Shown one piece after another: positions 20,101 to 27,610 of a stretch of DNA of 64,000 nt. Where the stretch lies: NCBI GenBank assembly GCA_900540395.1, contig UQFQ01000010.1:1-64000 (forward strand), written 5' to 3'. A program made the translations under genes and the position numbers. Every line of letters begins with the position of its first letter. Position 1 is the first letter of the stretch. The notes below the pieces were generated by a model that made no database searches, was not told the origin of the DNA, and saw only the letters and a program-made list of their open reading frames with translations. Source of the DNA: an uncultured Mollicutes bacterium. GTDB taxonomy: Bacteria > Bacillota_I > Bacilli_A > RFN20 > CAG-826.

Positions 20101-20516
20101 AAATTATTAATTGGAATAGCGTTTTCCAAATAGAAGAAATGATGTTCTTCGCTTCCATCTTCGAACGAATCAAAAACAATTCCCATTACAAATGGGATTT
20201 GATTTACATCATCAAAAAATTCAAGGGCAATATAAGAGGTAAAACGCGTATTTCTTAAATATTTAAAGCCACCATCGACTGTATCACCAAGTTCTCCTCT
20301 AAGATAACCTTTTAAAGTACGAGCACTCTTGTCCATTGCTGCCTTATTAAAATAACGGCCGCTAGTATCACCAAGTAAAACAACTTGAATAGCATCAATT
20401 AAGGTAGATTTACCACTACCATTAACACCAGTTAAGAAAACAATAGGCTTAATTTCAATTAATTCATCCCAGAAATAATGCCAATTTATAATTTTAATTC
20501 TAGTTAAGAGTTTCAT
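17151..20516 (-). CDS. jetC: JetC/MukB-like SMC ATPase
   Basis: This is a long SMC-like ATPase of 1121 residues. Walker A GVNGSGKST is at 30-38. A first coiled-coil arm runs from about 240, a hinge-like middle at about 480-640, and a second arm follows. Near the end come the ABC signature KKSGGETQT, Walker B LRLIIFDEAFSKMD, and a late H/D-loop-like ILSAPYDK. This matches JetC of Wadjet (MukB/MksB-like), which extrudes DNA loops with JetA and JetB. It overlaps jetB by 17 bases; AAGGGGG lies about 8 bases before the ATG. The usual downstream partner, the JetD nuclease, is absent: glgC follows. Defence or chromosome-condensin function remains open. Confidence 0.85.
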   Translation of the reverse strand: MKLLTRIKIINWHYFWDELIEIKPIVFLTGVNGSGKSTLIDAIQVVLLGDTSGRYFNKAAMDKSARTLKGYLRGELGDTVDGGFKYLRNTRFTSYIALEFFDDVNQIPFVMGIVFDSFEDGSEEHHFFYLENAIPINNFVKDRVPMDYKTLLQFFNENYPGKFQFFDSNRQYQDFLKRKFGGLKDKYFSLLKKATSFTPITDITTFITDYVCDPQANIELDALQDNILQYKKLEVEANNIEKRVKRLEEISQNYDVYKRQKENFVIAQYIIDKCQLEQSYTKLRNLNNLIERNQKRIAEIDEELKDFANNLAELESKKTKLISDRASNDSIRIAQNFKDEKRDCEDKINAINQNVDIVKRSLSGYVDNFERCANALNNDLAEIDIDVLGEDKAEEVNELKASSKEVINACENFKNNFLTDLTKLTKSDLSDFRDTLLIFKNHVSSLAVNLARTIQNLEKEVREIRSQEQDIKKGTKSYDQRLSYIKNALEERLERQFGKHIEVSIYADLVDIHDLRWSNAIEGLLYAQKFNLFVTPKYYDDAYKILRNLLNEYSYYGTALVDEEKIIEREPECQEGSLAEEIITDHEGARAYTNFLLGRVHKSKDPKEARESGNGITMECDLYRNFAMSKLNPRTYASSFIGRNIDSRFINEKSRQLQSNLDNLKTYRDIKELIDEANRLELFTSSEIDNIFVLLKRISDLPGLKNTLDYINEELKNNDSPLAQSLDSRIADIDADIKSINESKDKVNLEKGNLIKDIENIKSERILAEQKTVKDKEDAINSHYDPFLVSDQALPIYEKEIADGKSTLEILQEFNVEFSRLQYLVNNIYNQVVRLRRDYCQDYHLSYDVETENNDIFENELKEFRDVKLPEYKEKIEDSYQKATKQFKDDFIFKLRGAIEDVEDQIENLNTALKQSSFGRDLYRFTVKPSIVYRRYYDMLKDDLVINGGKDDTEFINKYKDVMEDLFRQIVDVGDNSKNNQLLENISKFTDYRSYLDFDLIVYNKDTGDEQRLSKMIKKKSGGETQTPFYIAVLASFAQLYHVNDEGEMGNTLRLIIFDEAFSKMDRGRMTEAIKLLRKFSLQVILSAPYDKIPDISPLVDETLIVLHDKNKSCVRLFEKE

Positions 20517-21150
20517 TTAATAAGCCCCCTTGTCTGTCTTTTTGTTTATTTAGTTCGTCAAGAGCATTACTCATTGCAACAATCTTGTCATTATCAAGCG
20601 CATAAACAATACTTGGAAGAATGTAAAAAGAAACATTTCCTTCATCATAGCTTCCGCTAACTTTCGCAATAATATTGTGGTTATTTAAAAATCTTAAAGA
20701 TTTAGCAATTCCTCTAACATATAATCTTTTTCCTGGCATGACAATTCCATCATCAACCATGGTTTTAATAAGGCCTGGAGTTGTAATATAAATTGCTTGT
20801 GTTGAAGAATTAGATTCGTTCTTTTCATTTTCATAAATTAAACGTAAAGCAAAAATAATTAAAGAAGTCTCTCTATCCATTCTAATTCTATTTTCAGAAT
20901 AAAAATTAGATAAAGAAATAACACCTAAAATAACGTCTTTTTCAATATGCCAGCCACTAAATTTAAGGTAGTCTTCAATCAAATCAAAATGACGCTCAAT
21001 ATATCGATAAGTTTCGTTAGTTCTCATAAGTTTTTCTTTTGGATCAAAAATATCACGAACTACAAAACCTTTAAGTAAAAGGGTGTTAACTACTGATGAG
21101 AATTCATTTTGCTCACTAGGTGGCATTTTGACAAAATCTTCATTAAACAT
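20500..21150 (-). CDS. jetB: JetB/MukE-like winged-helix subunit (DUF4194-type)
   Basis: This mostly helical protein of about 216 residues has a winged-helix look (EDYLKFSGWHIEKDVILGVI then LSNFYSENRIRMDRETSL, followed by a basic helix ending in ISTPG-like turns). It sits in the JetB/MksE position between jetA and jetC. An upstream in-frame GTG at 21159 abuts the AAGGAG site without spacing; the ATG at 21150 has 8 bases and is the better start. In Wadjet, JetB bridges the kleisin JetA and the JetC heads. The assignment rests on gene order plus fold impression, so it is less certain than jetC. Confidence 0.75.
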   Translation of the reverse strand: MFNEDFVKMPPSEQNEFSSVVNTLLLKGFVVRDIFDPKEKLMRTNETYRYIERHFDLIEDYLKFSGWHIEKDVILGVISLSNFYSENRIRMDRETSLIIFALRLIYENEKNESNSSTQAIYITTPGLIKTMVDDGIVMPGKRLYVRGIAKSLRFLNNHNIIAKVSGSYDEGNVSFYILPSIVYALDNDKIVAMSNALDELNKQKDRQGGLLNETLN

Positions 21151-21155
21151 AAGTG

Positions 21156-22574
21156 TCACTCCTTTTTAATAAAATCAAAATTAGGAACTATATATCCATC
21201 AGTATGGACTTTTCCTTTATCTACTTCTTCTACATAATAGAAGCAATTTTCATCATCTTTTTTAATAACTGCTAAAATCAAACAAATAAAGGCATCGAAA
21301 TTAACAAGAGGAATTTCGCTAATGTTGATCCTATCTTTATCACCAAAAGCTTCTTCCATAAAGCCATAAACTTTTTCATCAGTAAATATTGCTTTAGTTT
21401 CTTCTAAAAATTCATCCATCATGTAACCAATGGCATCATCAAATGTGACAAGTTCCATTGGATCGCCTTCAAATTTAAATCTTCTTAAAATTGGTAAAGT
21501 GACACTAGTTGAATCAATATAGCCCTGTTCATAAAAATATAAGGCATCTTGCATTTTAGAAAGAATCTTTGAAAGTGTTCTTGTATCATTAACATTTTTT
21601 GCATATGTTTTAAGAATATTTTCAAGATGGCCTTTAATGGTTCTGTCATTATTATTAAGATAAAGAATTTTATTAGTACTACTTTTTGTATAAGCATTAT
21701 TTTCTTTATCAATTCCACTAATTAAAACATTCAATCTTTCATAGGTGTCAGTTATATAATTGATTTTTTCAATAACGTCTTTTTCGATTTCTTTCTTGTC
21801 GTTTCCTTGCGCTGAAAGTGAAGCTTGAAAGACAAGTTTATCTCTAATTTCTTTATCGTTAAGCCATCCATCAAGAATACGAATAATTGGTCTTTTAAAA
21901 CGAGCAACACTATCAAAAGTTTTTAAAGGATGGTAATAACGATCACTAATCTTTCTTTTATAAACATCAAAATAATCATGTAAAACACGATTAGTATCGA
22001 ATAATTTTGATAACTTAGATTTAAAAATACGGATTGAGTTTGTTAAAGTAAGAAGTTCAACTTTAAGTTTTTTAGTATTATCAAAAGCTCTTAAAAGCGT
22101 AGCATACATTAATTCATCTCTTTCTTCATCCTCAAGTTTAAGCTCGCTATAAGTTGAGTGAACTAAAGAAAGATATGGTGATTCTTCATCAGAAATAATA
22201 TCTTTAAAAGCTTTTAAAATAATAATTGTATATTGAGGAAGAACAATAGTTTCTTCAAATGTATCTGGATTCATTGCAATATCAATCCAGCCAGTTTCTT
22301 CTAAACGTCGACAAATAAAACCGGCTTTACTAGAAACAGTGTTCATCAACAAAGCATCATCTTCGGTTGAATCAAATTCTTCATCTTCGTAGGTAAACTT
22401 ATCAAGATCTTCTGCTTTCTCTTTTAAAGTTTTGATGAAATCATTTTTAGAAATTATAGTTTCATCATTCTCCATCAAAGAATACAAAATAAGGAGGCTT
22501 TCAACATATATGTATCTATTTTTCCCCCCGAACAAACCAAAATAGTTTTGTGGAATAATTTCAAATAAGTTCAT
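21156..22574 (-). CDS. jetA: JetA/kleisin-like subunit (DUF5716-type)
   Basis: This 472-residue helical protein begins with a winged-helix-like domain (LFEIIPQNYFGLFGGKNR, then YVESLLILYSLM). A long helical middle with KLSKLFDTN/YFDVYKRKISDRY follows, and the C-terminus is acidic. This resembles the JetA kleisin subunit of type III Wadjet (DUF5716). It is the first gene of the run and ends with TGA overlapping the jetB region. No strong ribosome site precedes its ATG; a -10-like TATAAT lies 19-24 bases upstream, giving a short leader. Homology is by recall of the family, not by alignment. Confidence 0.72.
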   Translation of the reverse strand: MNLFEIIPQNYFGLFGGKNRYIYVESLLILYSLMENDETIISKNDFIKTLKEKAEDLDKFTYEDEEFDSTEDDALLMNTVSSKAGFICRRLEETGWIDIAMNPDTFEETIVLPQYTIIILKAFKDIISDEESPYLSLVHSTYSELKLEDEERDELMYATLLRAFDNTKKLKVELLTLTNSIRIFKSKLSKLFDTNRVLHDYFDVYKRKISDRYYHPLKTFDSVARFKRPIIRILDGWLNDKEIRDKLVFQASLSAQGNDKKEIEKDVIEKINYITDTYERLNVLISGIDKENNAYTKSSTNKILYLNNNDRTIKGHLENILKTYAKNVNDTRTLSKILSKMQDALYFYEQGYIDSTSVTLPILRRFKFEGDPMELVTFDDAIGYMMDEFLEETKAIFTDEKVYGFMEEAFGDKDRINISEIPLVNFDAFICLILAVIKKDDENCFYYVEEVDKGKVHTDGYIVPNFDFIKKE

Positions 22575-22592
22575 GTTCTTTAAATCTATTAA

Positions 22593-22615
22593 ATTATATC
22601 ATTTATTGATATAAT
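22593..22615. promoter_or_regulatory. Divergent palindromic -10 region between jetA and the PH-like gene
   Basis: A 9-bp inverted repeat (ATTATATCA/TGATATAAT, 5-base centre) holds a TATAAT on each strand: 22598-22593 facing jetA and 22610-22615 facing the plus-strand gene. Neither has a good -35 at 17 bases. It may be a shared promoter with a built-in operator. Confidence 0.45.
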
Positions 22616-22643
22616 ATACCTACAAAATTTTCTTAAATTATTT

Positions 22644-23126
22644 ATGAATTTTGAAAGAATTTACCCTCAAAAAACCAAGATTTTAAAAATTTTTGCCTTG
22701 TATTCCTTGGTTCTACTTCTCCTAATTTATGGGATTTTTTCCTCACGCTTTGGTTGGGCTTATCAAGGGGAAGAAATGGTAGTTTCTTGTATAGTACAAG
22801 ATGTGGCATGTATAGTTGTTTGGATTGTACTTTCTGTCATTTCTTACTTCCTTTTAACAAAGCAAAATTATTACGTAATCTTAAAAGATGGAATCATTCA
22901 TCATAAATGGACCAAAGAAGTTAAATATTCCTTTCAAGATATTTTATATGTCGATGAAGAATACACTGAAAAACACGAAACACTGCTTTTTTATACTTCA
23001 AAGGGTCACCCTATTTATCTTGTTTTAGATAAAGATAAAAAAATATTAAAAGCTGTTTTAGCAAAGTCTAAAAACTTAATTTCAAAACAGGAATATCACA
23101 ATAAATTTCCAAATGTTACTTTATAG
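22644..23126 (+). CDS. Small membrane protein with PH-like domain
   Basis: This 160-residue protein has two membrane helices (about 15-34 and 51-72) and a cytoplasmic beta-rich C-terminal part. It reads like a bacterial PH domain (YYVILKDGIIHHKW, then VKYSFQDILYVDEE, then LLFYTSKGHPIYLVLDKD). The family function is unknown. I saw no ribosome site; a -10-like TATAAT lies about 28 bases before the ATG. It is 15 bases upstream of the flavin reductase gene and probably co-transcribed with it. Confidence 0.65.
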   Translation: MNFERIYPQKTKILKIFALYSLVLLLLIYGIFSSRFGWAYQGEEMVVSCIVQDVACIVVWIVLSVISYFLLTKQNYYVILKDGIIHHKWTKEVKYSFQDILYVDEEYTEKHETLLFYTSKGHPIYLVLDKDKKILKAVLAKSKNLISKQEYHNKFPNVTL

Positions 23127-23141
23127 GAGGTTCTTTTTAAT

Positions 23142-23702
23142 ATGAGAAAAGATTTTGGCGTAAAAACTTTCATATATCCACAACCTGTTTTAATGATTGC
23201 AACTTATGATGAAAATAAAAATCCTGATTGCATGAATGCAGCTTGGGGCGGAATCAGCGATTCTAATAAAATTTCAATCGCTTTAAGTGCATTTCATAAA
23301 ACAACAAAAAACATTCTTTTAAATAAAGCATTTACTGTTTCTCCTGCTATAAAAAAATATGTTAAAGAATGTGACTATTTAGGTATTACAAGTGGCAACA
23401 CTGTTAAAGATAAACTCAAGGTTTGTAATTTTCACACTGTTGATTCTAAATTTGTTAATGCTCCACTTATTGAAGAGCTACCTCTTACACTTGAGTGTCA
23501 ATTATTAAATTACGATGAAAACACCGAAATCTTAACTGGAGAAATTTTAAATGTTTCAGTTGATGAAAGTATTTTAACAAAAGGAAAAATTGATCCTAAT
23601 AAATTAGAAGCAATCGCTTTTGATCCAGCTAATGCTAGTTATCTTCTTGTCAAAGACAAAGTAGGAAATGCTTTTCAAGATGGCAAAGATTTATTAAAAT
23701 AA
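23142..23702 (+). CDS. Flavin reductase-like FMN-binding protein
   Basis: This 186-residue protein is of the flavin-reductase-like split-barrel family. The N-terminal YPQPVLMIATYDENKNPDCM and WGGISDSNKISIAL blocks, the HKTTKNILLNKAFTVS segment (FMN binding) and the CDYLGITSGN loop are all typical. Members bind FMN and reduce it or act on small substrates; this one's substrate is not visible. AGGAGG-like bases precede ATG. It follows the PH-like membrane protein and precedes rpmB, which has its own promoter. Confidence 0.88.
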   Translation: MRKDFGVKTFIYPQPVLMIATYDENKNPDCMNAAWGGISDSNKISIALSAFHKTTKNILLNKAFTVSPAIKKYVKECDYLGITSGNTVKDKLKVCNFHTVDSKFVNAPLIEELPLTLECQLLNYDENTEILTGEILNVSVDESILTKGKIDPNKLEAIAFDPANASYLLVKDKVGNAFQDGKDLLK

Positions 23703-23734
23703 TTATCACTAGCCACTTATTGCACTTTTTTTGC

Positions 23735-23764
23735 TTTACATGATTTATTAATCTATGCTAAAAT
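23735..23764 (+). promoter_or_regulatory. rpmB promoter
   Basis: A TTTACA box (23735-23740), an 18-base spacer and TAAAAT (23759-23764) preceded by TGC (extended -10) lie 31 bases before the rpmB start. Confidence 0.7.
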
Positions 23765-23794
23765 CTTAAGGCTGATTTGAAAGGAGGAAACGAA

Positions 23795-23989
23795 ATGTCA
23801 AGAATTTGTCCTATTACTGGTAAAAAACCTATGAGCGGAAACAATCGTTCACACAGTTTAAGAGCCACAAGAAGAAGATGGGATGTAAATCTCCATACCT
23901 ACAGAGTTGAAATTGATGGCCAAGTCTGCAAGGTAAGAATGAGCGCTAGAGCTTATCGTACTCTTAACAAATCACTTAAAGAAAATTAA
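23795..23989 (+). CDS. rpmB: 50S ribosomal protein L28
   Basis: This 64-residue protein begins MSRICPITGKKPMSGNN and has the basic HSLRATRRRWDVNLH motif that marks L28. A TTG at 23777 would add six residues, but AAAGGAGG sits between it and the ATG at 23795, so the ATG is the start. L28 is a component of the large ribosomal subunit. It is a single-gene unit with its own promoter and terminator. Confidence 0.97.
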   Translation: MSRICPITGKKPMSGNNRSHSLRATRRRWDVNLHTYRVEIDGQVCKVRMSARAYRTLNKSLKEN

Positions 23990-23991
23990 TT

Positions 23992-24022
23992 AAAAGAACT
24001 GTCGCAAGGCAGTTCTTTTTTT
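23992..24022 (+). terminator. Terminator after rpmB
   Basis: A perfect 10-bp stem (AAAAGAACTG/CAGTTCTTTT) with an 8-base loop ends in Ts, immediately after the rpmB stop. Confidence 0.92.
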
Positions 24023-24256
24023 ACCAAAAACTTCATAATTATTAATACTCATATAACAATAAATAGTTATAACCTTTCTAAAAGGCAAGATAAAAACCTA
24101 CTTATAATTCATTATTCAACCTAAAACCATTCTAATCGATTTTCATGACCTCAATTTCCAAATATAAGTCTATAGACAGGAAAAACAAAAAAATGTTTAA
24201 ATAAAAATATAAACAATGCGTGGCTGCGATTTTACTTTGGATATCTGCTAAATTTT
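24023..24256. other. Non-coding stretch between rpmB and a membrane-protein gene
   Basis: I see no gene here. It contains a 6-bp inverted repeat (TGTTTA/TAAACA, 24194-24215) of uncertain meaning, and no convincing promoter or ribosome site before the next ATG. Confidence 0.5.
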
Positions 24257-25381
24257 ATGAAAAAATCATATTTAATTTATTTGTATTTTACTCTATCTAA
24301 AAAAGGCTATTATGATAAGGTCACTTTCGTTAATGAAAAAGCAAGAATTGAAAATGCAATTGCAAAAGACAAACTTACAAATAAAAAAGATATTTATGAA
24401 TTAATAAAAACTAGCATTAATAAAAAAGAAGACCGATATAAATTTCATTTTGCCATTTTAATAATTCTTTTTGAGTTTGTTTACCTTTTTGTTCAGCAAT
24501 TTTTCTTAATAGGACCTAGTATTTTTAATAACTTAAATATGTTTATTCTTCTAGTACTTTTTTTCGTTCTTTTTTCTATTCTTCTTATTTATGCCTTAAT
24601 TACATTTAAAAAGAGAAACTCTTTAGATTTTGTTTTATTGTTTATAACATTCATTACTTTTTTTATCGACTCATTATCTTATAGTCCAATACTAACAAGC
24701 TATTATGGAAACGACTCTTTTGTTTCGAAATACATATTTTTAAGTACTGCAATTAATGTTAGTATCGATGGCGGAGGAATAACACATGTTTATATTTCAT
24801 CTCTTCTTTTTTCTTTTATTCTCTCAATCATTTATTTTATAGTTATCTATTTCATTAAAAGAAAAGAGAGACTAAATAACATAACCAAAATAAAAGAAAA
24901 TAATACTTCTAGCTTAAAAAGATTTAATCCTTTTTTATTAATGCTCGTCATTATAATTTTTGTCGACTCTTTAATTCAAAATATTTTATTTGACTATTAC
25001 TTTTTAAACAGATTAACAGGATTTTTCTTTTCTGCTATTTTGACCATTATTGCTTTTATAATGCTATTTAGATTTAACAAACACAAAAGAATAGACTTTA
25101 TTTCAATCTATTTCTTAATTGTAGCTACATATTTCGATTGGATTAGTCCGACTTTTTCTTATAAACTCGAAGGAAATATATACCCTCAACCAATACCAGA
25201 TACACTTAATAGAATTATCATATTACCATTTTTTGTTAATTATCATGACATTTCTGCATGGCAATATTATGGCGAAAAATATATAGTGTTTATCTCTACT
25301 TTTGCCTTTTTAATTATGCTAGGCGTATTTATTTATGATTTAGTAAAAAGAAAAAAAGAACTTAAAAAACAAAATAATTAA
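24257..25381 (+). CDS. Hypothetical multi-pass membrane protein
   Basis: This 374-residue protein has a lysine-rich N-terminal part of about 70 residues and then about eight membrane helices, with a charged loop near 200-220 (KRKERLNNITKIKENN) and a basic C-terminal tail. I do not recognise the family. No ribosome site is visible before the ATG and no upstream promoter is clear. It overlaps the stop of the next convergent gene by 4 bases. It may belong to accessory content; base composition looks like its neighbours. Confidence 0.6.
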   Translation: MKKSYLIYLYFTLSKKGYYDKVTFVNEKARIENAIAKDKLTNKKDIYELIKTSINKKEDRYKFHFAILIILFEFVYLFVQQFFLIGPSIFNNLNMFILLVLFFVLFSILLIYALITFKKRNSLDFVLLFITFITFFIDSLSYSPILTSYYGNDSFVSKYIFLSTAINVSIDGGGITHVYISSLLFSFILSIIYFIVIYFIKRKERLNNITKIKENNTSSLKRFNPFLLMLVIIIFVDSLIQNILFDYYFLNRLTGFFFSAILTIIAFIMLFRFNKHKRIDFISIYFLIVATYFDWISPTFSYKLEGNIYPQPIPDTLNRIIILPFFVNYHDISAWQYYGEKYIVFISTFAFLIMLGVFIYDLVKRKKELKKQNN

Positions 25382-26064
25382 AAGAACATTACAATTCCTA
25401 TAGGCAATAAATTCAAAATATAAATAATGAAATTTCCCCACTCAAGCATTGCTAAATAATTAAAGCGTGGTCTATTAAAAGTTTCAGCATCTACTTTTAC
25501 CATTTTATTCCATCTTTTATAACTTGGATTAAACATTAAGACCGCTTCAAAAATTAATAAAAGGAAAGTAACAATAAAAACAGCTATTTGAGTGGCTTGA
25601 TGAGGAGCATTTACGTAAACATAATTTGTATTAGGTAAAAAGAAGAGAGATAAAATCATTTCTAAAAGATTTAAACAAACAAAAAGTACCGCAAAAATAA
25701 GGTGTAATTGATAATTTGATAATTTGATAAAGGTTAAAGCATTAAAAACTAAACCAGTCAAACAAGAAACAGCAAACATTATATAAGCTACTGTTATTGC
25801 TCCACCATTATTTTGTGTTTCTAAAGCAAAAAATAAAAAAGCAGCCGAAATTATCAGCGTTCCCATAAAAGTAACAACAGGGTAAATATAACTTAATTTT
25901 GAATTTCTTTTAAAACAATTTAATTCAAATGGAAAATAACGTAATAGACTATATTTACTTGTTCCGGTTTTTGAAAAAGCTCGTCCTTCAAAAATAAAAA
26001 CGAGAACAAATAAAACTAATCCAACACCAATACTTGCTAAAAACGCACCTTGTAATTCGCTCAT
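25378..26064 (-). CDS. Hypothetical multi-pass membrane protein
   Basis: This 228-residue hydrophobic protein has about six membrane helices and no recognisable motif. It ends the minus-strand run gmk-priA-...-rpe, with only 2 bases between rpe and its start, so it is co-transcribed with the housekeeping genes. A role linked to them is not implied by the sequence. Confidence 0.6.
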   Translation of the reverse strand: MSELQGAFLASIGVGLVLFVLVFIFEGRAFSKTGTSKYSLLRYFPFELNCFKRNSKLSYIYPVVTFMGTLIISAAFLFFALETQNNGGAITVAYIMFAVSCLTGLVFNALTFIKLSNYQLHLIFAVLFVCLNLLEMILSLFFLPNTNYVYVNAPHQATQIAVFIVTFLLLIFEAVLMFNPSYKRWNKMVKVDAETFNRPRFNYLAMLEWGNFIIYILNLLPIGIVMFF

Positions 26065-26066
26065 AA

Positions 26067-26729
26067 CTATACCTTTAATAGTTCATAACTTTCCTTCATA
26101 TTGCTGCTTTTATATAAGTAGCTCCCAATTACACAAATATCTACACCGAAGTCGCTACACTTCTTAAAGGTAAGACTATTGATCCCTCCATCTACTTCTA
26201 TTAAATATTTTAAACCATTTTTATTTTTTTCTAGAGATAAAAATTTAATCTTATCTAAGGCATTTTCCATAAATTTCTGCCCACCAAAGCCTGGCTCAAC
26301 AGACATTATCAAAATTAAATCTAAATCATTTAAAAAAGGTAATAAAACTTTAACATCAGTTTTAGGCTTAATTGACATGCCCACCTTTACATTAAAAGAT
26401 TTAATTTTGTTAATGACTTCCCATCTTTTTTCATCACTTTCTAAAGCTTCATAATGAAAAGTAATTATATCAGCACCAGCTTTAACAAAATCTTCGATAT
26501 ATTTAGGTGGATCAGAAATCATTAAATGAACATCGTTAATTAGACCAAAATTATGTTTAATTGAGTCTAAAACAGGAGCTCCAAAAGAAATATTTGGGAC
26601 AAAATGACCATCCATTACATCAAAATGCAAATATTTAATCCCTACCTCTTTTGCTTTTAAAATCTCTTGCTCAAGATATAAGAAATTAGCATTTAATATA
26701 GAAATACTTACTTCGACGTTTCTTTTCAT
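26067..26729 (-). CDS. rpe: Ribulose-phosphate 3-epimerase
   Basis: This pentose phosphate enzyme interconverts ribulose-5-phosphate and xylulose-5-phosphate. It is a TIM barrel of 220 residues with the metal-binding HFDVMDGHFVPNISFG block (36-51), the MSVEPGFGGQKF loop (about 140-151) and VDGGIN near the end. The start ATG shares a base with the end of the kinase gene. It lies in the classic Bacillota order prpC-prkC-(rsgA)-rpe, but rsgA is missing between prkC and rpe. Confidence 0.96.
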   Translation of the reverse strand: MKRNVEVSISILNANFLYLEQEILKAKEVGIKYLHFDVMDGHFVPNISFGAPVLDSIKHNFGLINDVHLMISDPPKYIEDFVKAGADIITFHYEALESDEKRWEVINKIKSFNVKVGMSIKPKTDVKVLLPFLNDLDLILIMSVEPGFGGQKFMENALDKIKFLSLEKNKNGLKYLIEVDGGINSLTFKKCSDFGVDICVIGSYLYKSSNMKESYELLKV

Positions 26730-27610
26730 TAATTTCTCCCAAAAATACGGGCAAAAAGAGAACCTCTTTTACGCATAATCTTTTTATTCTTATATAAAGA
26801 TAATATATCTTTTTTCATTTCATTAACACTTTTATAACGTTCATCCAAGTTTTTATTGACTGCTTTAAAAATAATGTATTCAACTTCTTTAGGTAAATCA
26901 GGATTTATGGTTAAAGGAGATGGAACTTCTTTTTCGACTTGCATTACTGCTACATCATGTGGATTTTTGCCATCAAAAGGAACTCTTCCAGTTAAAAGTT
27001 CAAAAAAAGTAATCCCCATTGCATAAATATCGCTTTGGAAAGTCGCTTTTTCTCCATAGACTAGCTCAGGGGCAAGATATTGAGCTGTACCCATTACCTT
27101 TTTATTTTCATTAACATTCATTCCACTTCCTAATAAAACTGAAATGCCAAAATCGCCAAGTTTAATTTCTCCATCGCTAGCGTAATAAACATTTTGAGGC
27201 TTAATATCACGATGAACGATATTTTTAGAATGAACTTCAATTAAAGCCTCGCAAAGTTGAAGCATAATCGAACAACTTTCATTAAGAGAAAAACATCTTT
27301 TATAGTCTAAAACATCTCTTAAAGTTTGGCCTTTAACATATTCAGTAACAATATATGGTAAATTGTTATATTCACCATAATCATAAATTTTAACAATATT
27401 AGGATGATTAAAAGCGGCTGAAAATCTAGCTTCATTTTGAAAGCGAATTAAATTATCAATACGTTTAGCGTTTTCATATTTAATAATTTTTAAAGCAACT
27501 TCTCGACGAAAAATAACATCACGAGCTTCATAAACGTCGCTCATTCCACCTTTTCCAAGTTCACTAATTATTTTATAACGTTGTCCGATGACATCGTTTA
27601 CTCTAATCAT
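26729..27610 (-). CDS. PrkC-like serine/threonine kinase without PASTA domains
   Basis: This Hanks-type Ser/Thr kinase has all main motifs: glycine loop LGKGGMSDVYEA, VALKII lysine, HRDIKPQN catalytic loop, DFGIS, and a P+1 region with GTAQYLAPE. The 293-residue protein ends soon after the kinase C-lobe in a basic tail (KKIMRKRGSLFARIFGRN). It has no transmembrane helix and no PASTA repeats, unlike the usual PrkC. A TTG seven codons upstream is in frame; the ATG at 27610 has a GGGAGA ribosome site and overlaps the phosphatase stop by 8 bases, so it is preferred. Partner phosphatase is next door. Confidence 0.92.
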   Translation of the reverse strand: MIRVNDVIGQRYKIISELGKGGMSDVYEARDVIFRREVALKIIKYENAKRIDNLIRFQNEARFSAAFNHPNIVKIYDYGEYNNLPYIVTEYVKGQTLRDVLDYKRCFSLNESCSIMLQLCEALIEVHSKNIVHRDIKPQNVYYASDGEIKLGDFGISVLLGSGMNVNENKKVMGTAQYLAPELVYGEKATFQSDIYAMGITFFELLTGRVPFDGKNPHDVAVMQVEKEVPSPLTINPDLPKEVEYIIFKAVNKNLDERYKSVNEMKKDILSLYKNKKIMRKRGSLFARIFGRN

